Origin: Lactobacillales bacterium
GTDB lineage: Bacteria; Bacillota; Bacilli; Lactobacillales; Streptococcaceae
NCBI GenBank assembly: GCA_031261705.1
Contig: JAISJD010000035.1
Span: 1 to 64,000, forward strand
Direction of reading: 5' to 3'
Length of the DNA: 64,000 nucleotides
The notes under the pieces are model-generated. The model was not told where the DNA came from. It did not search any database and saw only the letters and a program-made list of their open reading frames with translations. The position numbers were made by a program, and so were the translations under genes. Shown here one piece after another: positions 53,876 to 62,264 of the stretch. How positions within the stretch are numbered: the first letter of the stretch is position 1; the number at the start of each line of letters is the position of its first letter.

Positions 53876-55684
53876 ATGACTTATTTAAAAAACACCATCA
53901 AAAACACCCTAGATTTTTTCAAAGACACGAAGTTTTATTTTCGAGATGTCTTGTTGCTTCATTGCTTTATGCTGTTCATTCTCGTACCGGGACTCGTCTG
54001 GCTTGCTCGTTTTATTATGGTACGTGGCGGGGTGGACTATCTTTCTTATACCAATATCGGAGAGATTATTAAGCAGCACCTTTTCGTGTTTGTTGGGCTC
54101 GTTGTGCTTGTTTTGTTGGTGATTCTAACGGTTTATTTTGAATTTACATTTTTGAATATTAGCATGTATTTTATCAAGAAGAAACAAGAGATTGGCTTGA
54201 AGCAATTGCTTTGGGCAACGCTATTACAGTTAAAACATCTTCGTATTAGCTTGGTGCTTTTTTTCTTATTTTATTTCTTTCTGATTTTACCTTTTGGCGG
54301 TTTGGCATCACATACGGATATTTTGTCGAACATTAAAATTCCTGCATTTATTATGGATTTTATTTTTACGAATCGTCGGCTATTTGTTGCCTTATGGGTG
54401 GTATGGTATCTTTTCTGTCTTTATATCGGTATTCGTTTGATTTTTGCTCTCCCTGAGATGACTTTACGTAATCGTTCGTTTCGAGAGTCGGTTCGGGAAA
54501 GTTGGGCGATTACCAAGCGAAAGTTTTTCCAAATTGTCGGGCAAATTTTATTGATTACCGTCTGTATTTTTGTTGGCTATGCGGTAGCTAATTTCCTCAT
54601 TTTAGGGGTGCAAAAATTAATCGAGCAATATTTTTCTCACTATGCGCTATATACTGCGGTCATCGCTATGGTGTTGCTACAAATTTGTAGTGTGTTAAAT
54701 CTTGTGCTTTCAACGATTATGATTTACTACGTAGTGATTGATTACATGGATGATGAGGGAATTTTGCCGGAGATTCCTGGATGGTACAAAGTGGATGAAG
54801 TAAAAGAGCAGAAGAACGGCTTTTTTGCTAGTTCCGTTTTTGTCGGCGTTGCTGCGGCTATCTTTGGCGTCGGTCTGGGCGTTTTTAACCTGAATTATCT
54901 AACAAATAATGAACTCTCTGACCCGATTGTTCTTTCACATCGCGGAGTGAGTGAGGGGGTCGGTGTACAAAACACCATTCCAGCGTTAGAACAAGTGGTG
55001 AAGCTAAAACCAAACTATGTAGAAATTGATGTGCAGGAAACAAAGGATAAGCAATTTGTTCTCATGCATGATCCGAATTTGAAAGATTTGGCAGAAATTA
55101 ATGCAACGGTTGGGCAATTGACGTTAAAGGAGTTGACTAGCTTGACGTTGAAAGAAAACGGACAAAAGGCAAAACTTACCTCTTTTGATGAATACTTAAA
55201 GTGTGCAGATGCAGTCGGTCAGAAATTATTAATTGAGATTAAAGTTTACGACCATTATTCAGAGGATATTGTGGATAATTTTGTCAATAAATACCGTGGA
55301 GATATTCTTTCACGAGGGCATAGACTTCACAGCTTGAGCTATAATGTAGTGACACGGCTAAAGGAATTGGAGCCGAAATTTTATTGCAATTATATTTTAC
55401 CGTTTAATTTAGTGGGGCCGCCGATTTCAGAGGCAAATGGCTTTACGATGGAATATTCCACGCTAAATTCTGGGTTTGTGGATGCAGCACATGGGGAAGG
55501 GAAAGAGGTTTACGCTTGGACGGTGAATGATGCTGATTCTATTGAACGAATGCGTTCGTACGGTGTGGATGGAATCATCACGGATGATGTGCAACGGGTA
55601 CAAAAAATGATTGAGAAAAATCAAGGGAATATGACTTATTCAGATAAGCTATTAATCTATGCTTTGGGATTAGATGTTGGATAG
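53876..55684 (+). CDS. Membrane glycerophosphodiester phosphodiesterase
   Basis: This 602-aa protein has an N-terminal half with about eight membrane segments followed by an extracellular GDPD domain (about residues 355-590). The GDPD motifs are H-R-G-V-S, E-I-D-V-Q-E-T, and H-D-P. It cleaves glycerophosphodiesters, probably deacylated lipid or teichoic acid fragments. The frame opens at 53861, but TGATAAAAT (53841-53849) would start transcription about 53856; GGAAGTG then supports ATG 53876. The architecture is common in lactic acid bacteria. Confidence 0.9.
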   Translation: MTYLKNTIKNTLDFFKDTKFYFRDVLLLHCFMLFILVPGLVWLARFIMVRGGVDYLSYTNIGEIIKQHLFVFVGLVVLVLLVILTVYFEFTFLNISMYFIKKKQEIGLKQLLWATLLQLKHLRISLVLFFLFYFFLILPFGGLASHTDILSNIKIPAFIMDFIFTNRRLFVALWVVWYLFCLYIGIRLIFALPEMTLRNRSFRESVRESWAITKRKFFQIVGQILLITVCIFVGYAVANFLILGVQKLIEQYFSHYALYTAVIAMVLLQICSVLNLVLSTIMIYYVVIDYMDDEGILPEIPGWYKVDEVKEQKNGFFASSVFVGVAAAIFGVGLGVFNLNYLTNNELSDPIVLSHRGVSEGVGVQNTIPALEQVVKLKPNYVEIDVQETKDKQFVLMHDPNLKDLAEINATVGQLTLKELTSLTLKENGQKAKLTSFDEYLKCADAVGQKLLIEIKVYDHYSEDIVDNFVNKYRGDILSRGHRLHSLSYNVVTRLKELEPKFYCNYILPFNLVGPPISEANGFTMEYSTLNSGFVDAAHGEGKEVYAWTVNDADSIERMRSYGVDGIITDDVQRVQKMIEKNQGNMTYSDKLLIYALGLDVG

Positions 55685-55708
55685 AGAAAGTAGAACGGGG
55701 GAAAAATC

Positions 55709-56665
55709 ATGGGGAAACTGATTTATTTAGCAAATGTAGATTTTACAGAGGAACAGGTCAATGAGGTACGTGATGTCGCTCTTAGCTATGATGTGTTGAG
55801 CTTTTCAGAACCAGAGATAGATTTATCCGAGGTAGAGATTTTGTTTTCAGCACCCCCACTTGCCAATAAAATTTTATCTCTGCCGAATCATTCGTTGAAA
55901 TGGGTACAATCTGTTTCAGCAGGAGTGGATTCTTTTCATTTAGCTGAATTTAAAAAGCAAGGGGTGCTACTTTCTAATACTAGCGGTTTGCATGCACCAG
56001 CAATTGCGGAACATGTGATAACCATGCTCCTTACTCAACTTCACGGAGTTAAAAATTGGTATGAGGATAAGGAAAAACACCTTTTTAATCAATCGGCTTT
56101 TCGCGTAAATATGCTTTCAGGAATGAAAATGCTCATTGTGGGAACGGGGCATATTGGGGTTCAACTTGGGAAATTGACGCAGGCACTTGGTGTACGGACT
56201 TATGGGGTCAATTCTACAGGGCATAGTGCGGAGAATTTCATCCAGTGTTATAGCTTGAAAAATTGGCAATCTGTGCTTTCAGAAATGGATATTGTGGTAA
56301 ATATTTTACCGTTAACTCCGACCACTGAAAAACTTTATAACCATGAAGTCTTTGATAAGATGAAAGACTCTGCGATTTTTGTCAATGTCGGTCGTGGAAA
56401 GAGTGTCGATGAAAAAGAGCTGATTGAAGTTTTGCAACAAAAGAAAATTAGTTTTGCGGCGCTGGATGTTTTTGAGAAAGAACCATTACCGTCAGATTCG
56501 CCACTTTGGACATTAGAAAATGTGTTGATTACGCCACATGTTTCTGGTGTTGTTCCTAATTTTAAAAAGAATATTCTTCAGGGTTATTTCTTGCCCAACC
56601 TGCGCTCTTACCTTGAAACAGGCAAGCTAGTCATTAATCAAGTGAACTTAGATAAGGGATATTAA
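55709..56665 (+). CDS. D-isomer-specific 2-hydroxyacid dehydrogenase
   Basis: This 318-aa NAD-dependent dehydrogenase has the nucleotide-binding motif V-G-T-G-H-I-G-V-Q-L-G (about 145-155). The conserved catalytic set lies in N-V-G-R-G-K-S-V-D-E-K-E-L, F-E-K-E-P-L and T-P-H-V-S-G (catalytic His). The substrate could be a 2-ketoacid or phosphoglycerate; the overall length is closer to the short GhrA/hydroxyacid group. It is 24 bp after the GDPD gene. Confidence 0.9.
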   Translation: MGKLIYLANVDFTEEQVNEVRDVALSYDVLSFSEPEIDLSEVEILFSAPPLANKILSLPNHSLKWVQSVSAGVDSFHLAEFKKQGVLLSNTSGLHAPAIAEHVITMLLTQLHGVKNWYEDKEKHLFNQSAFRVNMLSGMKMLIVGTGHIGVQLGKLTQALGVRTYGVNSTGHSAENFIQCYSLKNWQSVLSEMDIVVNILPLTPTTEKLYNHEVFDKMKDSAIFVNVGRGKSVDEKELIEVLQQKKISFAALDVFEKEPLPSDSPLWTLENVLITPHVSGVVPNFKKNILQGYFLPNLRSYLETGKLVINQVNLDKGY

Positions 56666-56706
56666 AAAATTCAGCACGCTTTCTCGCTAAAGAGTTGGCG
56701 TGCTGA
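56664..56706 (-). terminator. Lactonase gene terminator (minus strand)
   Basis: On the minus strand TCAGCACGC pairs with GCGTGCTGA (56671-56706), then ATTTTTTAAT. Confidence 0.8.
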
Positions 56707-56714
56707 GTGCTATT

Positions 56715-57740
56715 TTAGATAGGATAGACACAAGTTGCTTCAGGAATAAAAACATCTTTTTGAAGAAGAGTTAATGTACCGTTTTCTTTGTCACGGCGAT
56801 ATAGAGTAGCATTGTCAGAATCTTGATTTGCAGCAATGACAAATTCTTCTGAATGAGATAAATTGAAGTCACGTGGGAAGATTCCTTCTGTTGAAATCCA
56901 TTGTATGACTTCTAAATGTTCGCCGTTTTCAGAAACTGCATAGACAACAATTGAATCATGTCCGCGGTTAGAGGCATAGAGGAATTTTCCGTCCGCCGAA
57001 ATCCGAATTGCTGCACCACCATTATGTGTGGTATGGTCGCTTGGAATGGTTGAAATGACTTGTAGCTGTTTAAATGTGGCTGTTTTTGCATCATAGCTCA
57101 AGACTTCCACTGTTGAATTTAACTCACCAAACAAATATGCGATTTTTTTATTAGGATGAAAGACGATATGACGACTTCCAGCACCAGGTGTTGCTTGATA
57201 GACAGAAACTTCTGTTAATTTTCCGTTATCTGCCACATCATAAACGTATACGCCATCATTGCCAAGGTCACAGACCACAAGACGATTGTCTGGGGTTAAG
57301 TTAGAAAAATGAACGTGCGGCGATGCTTGATTTTCATCGGGACCTTTTCCTGTGTGACGAACGCTATCAGCAAATTCAAGAGAACCATCTGCCAAACGAC
57401 GATAGACACGGACTTCGCCTAAGTGATAGTTAGAGCCGTAAACTAGATTACGAACTTCATCAACACCTACATAGCATAGGGGAGCGCCAGGAGAAACAAC
57501 ATGGTTTAATAATGTCGCTTTTTCTCCGTCAAATTGGAAAGCGGCAATCCCGCCCTCTTCATTTTCAGCTCCCACCGAGTAAAGATGATTTTCTTTATCT
57601 AAAGCTAAATAAGTTGGATTTGTTTCTTTAGCGACTAATTGTAAGCCTGAGAGTGTTGCTAATTCAGTATCAAGTATCATCGAATAGATACCTTCTGATA
57701 TGCGTTTTGTATAAGTACCAAATAGGATTTTTTCTTTCAT
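56715..57740 (-). CDS. pgl: 6-phosphogluconolactonase-type beta-propeller lactonase
   Basis: This 341-aa seven-bladed propeller of the lactonase family (YkgB/Pgl type) carries the repeated blade sequences G-T-Y-T-K, N-P-T-Y-L-A and H-V-H-F-S-N and the late F-P-R-D-F-N-L. It would hydrolyse 6-phosphogluconolactone made by Zwf (7.4-8.9 kb), though other lactones are possible in this family. The GAGGAAAAAC site precedes ATG on the minus strand. Confidence 0.88.
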   Translation of the reverse strand: MKEKILFGTYTKRISEGIYSMILDTELATLSGLQLVAKETNPTYLALDKENHLYSVGAENEEGGIAAFQFDGEKATLLNHVVSPGAPLCYVGVDEVRNLVYGSNYHLGEVRVYRRLADGSLEFADSVRHTGKGPDENQASPHVHFSNLTPDNRLVVCDLGNDGVYVYDVADNGKLTEVSVYQATPGAGSRHIVFHPNKKIAYLFGELNSTVEVLSYDAKTATFKQLQVISTIPSDHTTHNGGAAIRISADGKFLYASNRGHDSIVVYAVSENGEHLEVIQWISTEGIFPRDFNLSHSEEFVIAANQDSDNATLYRRDKENGTLTLLQKDVFIPEATCVYPI

Positions 57741-57800
57741 TGTTTTTCCTCCAATGGTGTGTAGCGCACCGATAAAATATTTTTTTGAAGCTTACTTTTT

Positions 57801-57857
57801 AGTATAACATAGAATTTTCCATAAAAAAGCGTTTTCCGAAAACCGTTATGTTATAAT
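57801..57857. promoter_or_regulatory. Divergent extended -10 promoters
   Basis: Minus strand: TGTTATACT (TATACT at 57806-57801) for the lactonase gene. Plus strand: TGTTATAAT (57849-57857, TATAAT at 57852-57857) for the SrlB-like gene. Between them a 13-bp palindrome GTTTTCCGAAAAC at 57831-57843 may be a regulator site. Confidence 0.55.
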
Positions 57858-57899
57858 TTTATTATAACAAAAAGAAAAATAAGTAAAGGAAGTGTTCAG

Positions 57900-58271
57900 A
57901 TGTATTCAACTGTAACAGAAATTGGGAAATATGCGATTAATTCAGAAGAACCATTACTCGTTTTATTTGGAGAATCTGCGACAGACTTAATTCGTGAATC
58001 AGCGATTATCCAAAAGGCTAGTGAAGGCTCGTTTGTAGACTTAGAAGAAGGAGATATCCTCTCTTTCGGGGAACAACCGTATGAAATAACACAAATCGGG
58101 CGTCTTGCCAACAAGCAATTGCGAGAAATCGGTCATACGGTACTTATTTTTGAAGCACCTACGGAAGAAAAAGATTATGCGAATGGTATTCACCTTTATC
58201 CCTATGAACTTCCTCAAGTCGAAGTAGGAATGGAAATTCATTTTGAAAAGAGTGACAATTATGGGGATTAG
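57900..58271 (+). CDS. SrlB/GutA-like protein without the phospho-histidine
   Basis: This 123-aa protein matches the glucitol/sorbitol-specific PTS EIIA family along its length (L-V-L-F-G-E-S-A, then G-D-I-L-S-F-G, then L-R-E-I-G-H-T-V-L-I-F). In E. coli SrlB the phosphorylation site lies in C-F-I-H; here the segment is S-A-I-I-Q, so no His is present. It cannot accept phosphate as usual. No sorbitol genes are near; it overlaps an AI-2E family permease by 11 bp. A regulatory or structural role is likely. Confidence 0.8.
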   Translation: MYSTVTEIGKYAINSEEPLLVLFGESATDLIRESAIIQKASEGSFVDLEEGDILSFGEQPYEITQIGRLANKQLREIGHTVLIFEAPTEEKDYANGIHLYPYELPQVEVGMEIHFEKSDNYGD

Positions 58272-59436
58272 AAAACAAAAAAATAAGCCAAAAGACGCAA
58301 GCTGGTTTTGGAAATGGTTTTTAGACAGTAAATCTGTGACTGTTTTATCTGTGATTCTGCTGTTTCTTTTAGTCGTACTCGTTTTCACTAAGGTTTCTTA
58401 TCTGTTTGAGCCAGTTTGGCAATTTTTAGCGATTGTCGGCTTGCCCATTATTTTAGCCGCGGTGTTTTATTATATGTTAAATCCAATTGTTGATTTTTTG
58501 GAGAAGAAAAGCGTTCCACGAATTGCCTCGATTATCGGGTTATTCATTGTTTTGGTAGCCTTACTTGTCTGGGGAATTGTTGTCTTGATTCCAAATATTG
58601 AAAGTCAAACGAGTAGCTTCTTAAATAATGTTCCAAATTATTTGCGGACAATTGATAAGAAGAGCAGAGAGATTTTATCAAATTCAATGTTTGCTTCTTT
58701 CCGTCCACAATTGGAAGAAATCGGGCAAAATGTCAACTCACAGATTTTAGAATGGGTGCGTAGTATATCCACAAATGCTGTACATGGATTAGGGAATTTT
58801 CTTGGTGCATTGACAACGATTGTCATAGCGGTAATTACTATGCCGTTTATCTTATTCTATTTGTTAAAAGATGGAAAAAAATTACTGCCACATATTTTAA
58901 ATCTTCTTCCAGTGAAATTACGCAAAACAACAAAATCAGTTCTTGTTGAAGTGAACGATCAGCTTTCTTCCTACATTCGTGGGCAATTGACGGTGGCAAT
59001 GGCAGTGGCGATTATGTTTATTATCGGGTTTAATATCATTGGTTTGGAATACGCAGTGACTATCGGGATTGCAGCCGGTTTTCTTAACTTAATTCCATAT
59101 CTGGGTTCATTTTTAGCAATGGTTCCAGCAGTGTTGCTTGGACTTGTTGCAGGACCTGTTATGTTAGTTAAGGTGCTTGTCGTGTTCTTCATTGAACAAA
59201 CCTTAGAAGGACGCTTAATTTCACCACTTGTATTAGGTAGTCAGCTCGACATTCATCCGATTACGATTTTATTGGTGTTATTAACTTCTGGAAAACTATT
59301 TGGACTGGTAGGGGTCATTTTAGGGATTCCAGTATATGCGGCAGTGAAAGTCATCGTGGTTCACTTTTACGAATGGTACCGAGATGTTTCAGGATTGTAT
59401 GATGAGGATGAGGAAAAAGAAATCCCAAGTGAATAA
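58261..59436 (+). CDS. AI-2E family transporter
   Basis: This 391-aa protein of the PerM/AI-2E exporter family has about eight membrane segments. The central membrane half contains G-L-P-I-I-L-A-A-V and later P-Y-L-G-S-F-L-A-M-V-P and the typical I-L-G-I-P-V-Y-A near the C-terminus. The family includes exporters of the AI-2 signal and sodium/proton antiporters; the substrate is not known here. ATG 58261 lies inside the end of the SrlB-like gene. A terminator follows. Confidence 0.88.
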   Translation: MGIRKQKNKPKDASWFWKWFLDSKSVTVLSVILLFLLVVLVFTKVSYLFEPVWQFLAIVGLPIILAAVFYYMLNPIVDFLEKKSVPRIASIIGLFIVLVALLVWGIVVLIPNIESQTSSFLNNVPNYLRTIDKKSREILSNSMFASFRPQLEEIGQNVNSQILEWVRSISTNAVHGLGNFLGALTTIVIAVITMPFILFYLLKDGKKLLPHILNLLPVKLRKTTKSVLVEVNDQLSSYIRGQLTVAMAVAIMFIIGFNIIGLEYAVTIGIAAGFLNLIPYLGSFLAMVPAVLLGLVAGPVMLVKVLVVFFIEQTLEGRLISPLVLGSQLDIHPITILLVLLTSGKLFGLVGVILGIPVYAAVKVIVVHFYEWYRDVSGLYDEDEEKEIPSE

Positions 59437-59441
59437 AATGG

Positions 59442-59470
59442 AGAGCGTTCCTTTAATGGACGCTCTTTTT
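59442..59470 (+). terminator. AI-2E gene terminator
   Basis: AGAGCGTTCC pairs with GGACGCTCT (one bulge), then five T. Confidence 0.85.
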
Positions 59471-59609
59471 AACATTTGTTATTAAATTCATAAAGCAAAA
59501 TTTATACGTTGAAACCAGTGAAATGCTACAATTGATATAGTGAGCGTAACCGCTTTACTTAATAGAGAAAGAAACATCAGCGAAAAAAGAAAGAATGGGG
59601 GCAAAACCA

Positions 59610-60353
59610 ATGAAAATTACAGTTCTTGGCTGCTGGGGAGGTTATCCTCATAAGGATAGTGGGACAACTTCCTATTTACTACAAGCCAATGGGTACAATT
59701 TATTACTAGATTGTGGTTCTATGGCGGTAGCAGCGTTGGAACACCATGTCTCACCACTTTGGTTGGACTCGGTAATCTTAAGTCACTATCACCATGATCA
59801 TATCGCTGACCTTGGAGTACTCCAGTATTATCGTCAGCTGTGGCCAAAAGATAAGTGGGATGGCATGATATTGAAAATCTGGGGACATACGGAGGACGAA
59901 TTTCATTTTAATGATTTGACCTTGGAAGGTGTTTCAGAAGGGCATGCTTATCATGAAGAGGACGTGGTAAAAATTGGTCCATGGGATATTACCTTTATGA
60001 AAACTGTTCATCCAGTCCCTTGCTATGCGATGCGTTTTGTCGAACGGAAAACTGGGAAGATCTTTGTTTTTACGGGGGATTCTGGTTATTTAGAAAGTTT
60101 TGTAGACTTTGCTAAGGATGCCGATTTATTCCTTGCCGATACTTATTTATTCGCAGGAAATGAACATCATCACGCACATTTTACTTCACGTGAAGCAGGC
60201 GAAATCGCTGCCGCAGCAGGAGTGAAGAAATTAGTATTAACACATCTACCTCAACATGGGGACTTAGAACAACTTCTAAAGGAAGCAGAACTTGCTACTG
60301 GAGGAAAAGTTGAAGTAGAGCTTGCCGCAAAAGATAAAGTTTTTGAACTATAA
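59610..60353 (+). CDS. MBL-fold metal-dependent hydrolase (YhfI-like)
   Basis: This 247-aa metallo-beta-lactamase fold hydrolase has the zinc motif S-H-Y-H-H-D-H (about 57-63) and a later T-G-D-S-G-Y, plus T-H-L-P. The fold is RNase Z-like, but it lacks the exosite arm. The substrate is unknown; YhfI-type proteins commonly lie beside lipoate ligase genes, as here. GGGGGC precedes ATG 59610. Confidence 0.87.
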   Translation: MKITVLGCWGGYPHKDSGTTSYLLQANGYNLLLDCGSMAVAALEHHVSPLWLDSVILSHYHHDHIADLGVLQYYRQLWPKDKWDGMILKIWGHTEDEFHFNDLTLEGVSEGHAYHEEDVVKIGPWDITFMKTVHPVPCYAMRFVERKTGKIFVFTGDSGYLESFVDFAKDADLFLADTYLFAGNEHHHAHFTSREAGEIAAAAGVKKLVLTHLPQHGDLEQLLKEAELATGGKVEVELAAKDKVFEL

Positions 60354-60410
60354 AATAAATAGAATCAGAGTGAAGATGTGTTATTTTTACTCTGAATGGG
60401 AGGAATTAAA

Positions 60411-61415
60411 TTGATATTTGTGCCAAATGAAAACAATGATCCACGTGTAAACCTTGCAATTGAAACCTTTTTACTCAAAGATTTAAAGGTGGATGAACCA
60501 ATTTTGTTATTTTATATTAATGAACCGTCCATTATCATCGGAAGAAATCAAAATACCATTGAAGAAATTAACCAAGAATACGTGGATGAACACGATATTC
60601 GCGTGGTTCGCCGGTTAAGTGGCGGTGGGGCTGTTTATCATGATTATGGAAATTTGAATTTCAGTTTCATTATGCCGGATGATGGGGAAAGTTTCCGTGA
60701 TTTTGCGAAATTTACTAAACCAGTAATTGATGCATTGCATGATTTAGGCGTTGAGGGAGCAGAGCTTAAAGGTCGGAATGATTTAGTCATTAATGATCAA
60801 AAATTCTCTGGCAATGCGATGTATGCGACAGATGGACGCTTATTTGCACATGGAACGATTATGCTCGATAGCGATATTAATGAAGTCGTCCGTGCGTTGA
60901 AGGTGAAGAAAGAAAAGATTGAATCAAAAGGGATCAAATCGGTTCGTAGTCGTGTCACAAATATTAAACCATTTTTACCAGCGGACAAACAAGACTTAAC
61001 AACTAAAGAGCTTCGTCAAGAAATCTTACTCCACATTTTCGGAGCAACTTCTACTGATGAAATCCCGACTTATGAGCTTACAGAGAGTGACTGGGAAAAA
61101 ATTAACCAGTACACGAAAGAAATGTATGCGAACTGGGATTGGAATTATGGAAAATCTCCAGCCTTTAACTTAGAACGTCGCCATCGTTTCCCGATTGGTT
61201 CGATTGAAGTTCGTCTAAATGTGGCGAATGGAGTGATTCAAGACGTGAAAATCTTCGGGGATTTCTTTGGACTTGGAGAAATAAAAGACGTAGAAGATGC
61301 GTTAATTGGAACAAAATATCAAAAAGCAGAAATTGAAAAGGTTGTTTCAACCATTGACATTCAAAAATACTTTGGAAATATCGAAAAAAGTGAGTTTGTT
61401 GAATTGCTTTCTTAG
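60411..61415 (+). CDS. lplA: Lipoate-protein ligase
   Basis: This 334-aa ligase activates lipoate with ATP and attaches it to lipoyl domains of 2-oxoacid dehydrogenases or the glycine cleavage H protein. The catalytic motif RRLSGGGAVYHDYGNLNFS is at about residues 68-86, followed by G-R-N-D-L and a C-terminal accessory domain. An ATG at 60396 also opens the frame, but GGGAGGA at 60398-60404 sits 6 nt before TTG 60411, so TTG is the likely start. An inverted repeat (60364-60394) precedes it. Confidence 0.93.
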   Translation: MIFVPNENNDPRVNLAIETFLLKDLKVDEPILLFYINEPSIIIGRNQNTIEEINQEYVDEHDIRVVRRLSGGGAVYHDYGNLNFSFIMPDDGESFRDFAKFTKPVIDALHDLGVEGAELKGRNDLVINDQKFSGNAMYATDGRLFAHGTIMLDSDINEVVRALKVKKEKIESKGIKSVRSRVTNIKPFLPADKQDLTTKELRQEILLHIFGATSTDEIPTYELTESDWEKINQYTKEMYANWDWNYGKSPAFNLERRHRFPIGSIEVRLNVANGVIQDVKIFGDFFGLGEIKDVEDALIGTKYQKAEIEKVVSTIDIQKYFGNIEKSEFVELLS

Positions 61416-61445
61416 GAGAGCGAGAAGTTGTAACAAAAGAGCCTG

Positions 61446-61498
61446 AAAAATCGCATGAAATCAACGTTTTATAACGTGTTTCATGCGATTTTTTTTTA
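61446..61498. terminator. Bidirectional terminator after lplA
   Basis: AAAAATCGCATGAAA pairs with TTTCATGCGATTTTT, with an inner ACG/CGT pair, giving T-runs on both strands. Confidence 0.9.
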
Positions 61499-61504
61499 CA
61501 AATT

Positions 61505-62224
61505 TTAGTCTTTTTCTAGCAATGATGCAGCTTCCTTATCAAGAATAACAGTTAAATTTGGGTGCATTTTTAAAATTGTAGCTGGATATTTTGGGTTGAC
61601 TTTTCCCTCAAGAAAAACTTTCATGATTTCAGCTTTTTGAATACCATTTGCAATTAAAACAAGCTGTCTTGCATGCATCACGCTTTGTGGTCCCATAGTC
61701 ACATAATAATCAGGTGTTTCTTTCTTTTCTTCAAATAGAACTGAGCTTCTTTCTTTTGCAGCTGGAGAAAATTCAACACGTGTCGTCCAATCTTCATAAG
61801 TTGTCGTTCCTGGAAGATTTCCACAGAAGTGACCGTCTTTTCCAATACCTAACAACATTAAATCAATACCTCCAGCATCTGCAATTTTAGCATCCTGTTG
61901 AGCGTAGTTAGTTTCGGTAAGTGGGTGAATATTTGTTTTATTAATTTCCGCCTGATTAAAGAACATTTTATTCAAGTCGCGCATTGTAATTCCTGGACGT
62001 TTTTCGGTACGATAAGGAATTTCATCAAAATTATAGTAATGTACGTGATTGAAGTATTTTTTATTTTTGACTTCTGGAATCAATTGTTTGTAGACTTCGA
62101 GTGGTGTTTTTCCCGCTGTAATGGATAGATTGCAACGATCTTGTTTAGCGAACATAGTTCCTAATAATATTTGTGTTGTTAGTTTTCCTAATTCTTCATA
62201 ATCCTTAGTAATAATTACACGCAT
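61505..62224 (-). CDS. NagB-family sugar-phosphate isomerase/deaminase (YieK-like)
   Basis: This 239-aa protein has the NagB/pgl-type fold, with G-K-T-P at the N-terminus and the site L-G-I-G-K-D-G-H-F-C-G-N-L-P-G-T-T near residue 125. The F-C-G-N-L-P form departs from the classic NagB sequence and is closer to E. coli YieK. The true substrate is probably a phosphosugar from the adjacent PTS. It is 40 bp downstream of the beta-glucoside PTS gene. Confidence 0.85.
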   Translation of the reverse strand: MRVIITKDYEELGKLTTQILLGTMFAKQDRCNLSITAGKTPLEVYKQLIPEVKNKKYFNHVHYYNFDEIPYRTEKRPGITMRDLNKMFFNQAEINKTNIHPLTETNYAQQDAKIADAGGIDLMLLGIGKDGHFCGNLPGTTTYEDWTTRVEFSPAAKERSSVLFEEKKETPDYYVTMGPQSVMHARQLVLIANGIQKAEIMKVFLEGKVNPKYPATILKMHPNLTVILDKEAASLLEKD

Positions 62225-62264
62225 GATTCAATCCCTCTTTTTTCTTAATTTGTCAAAAATTTTT

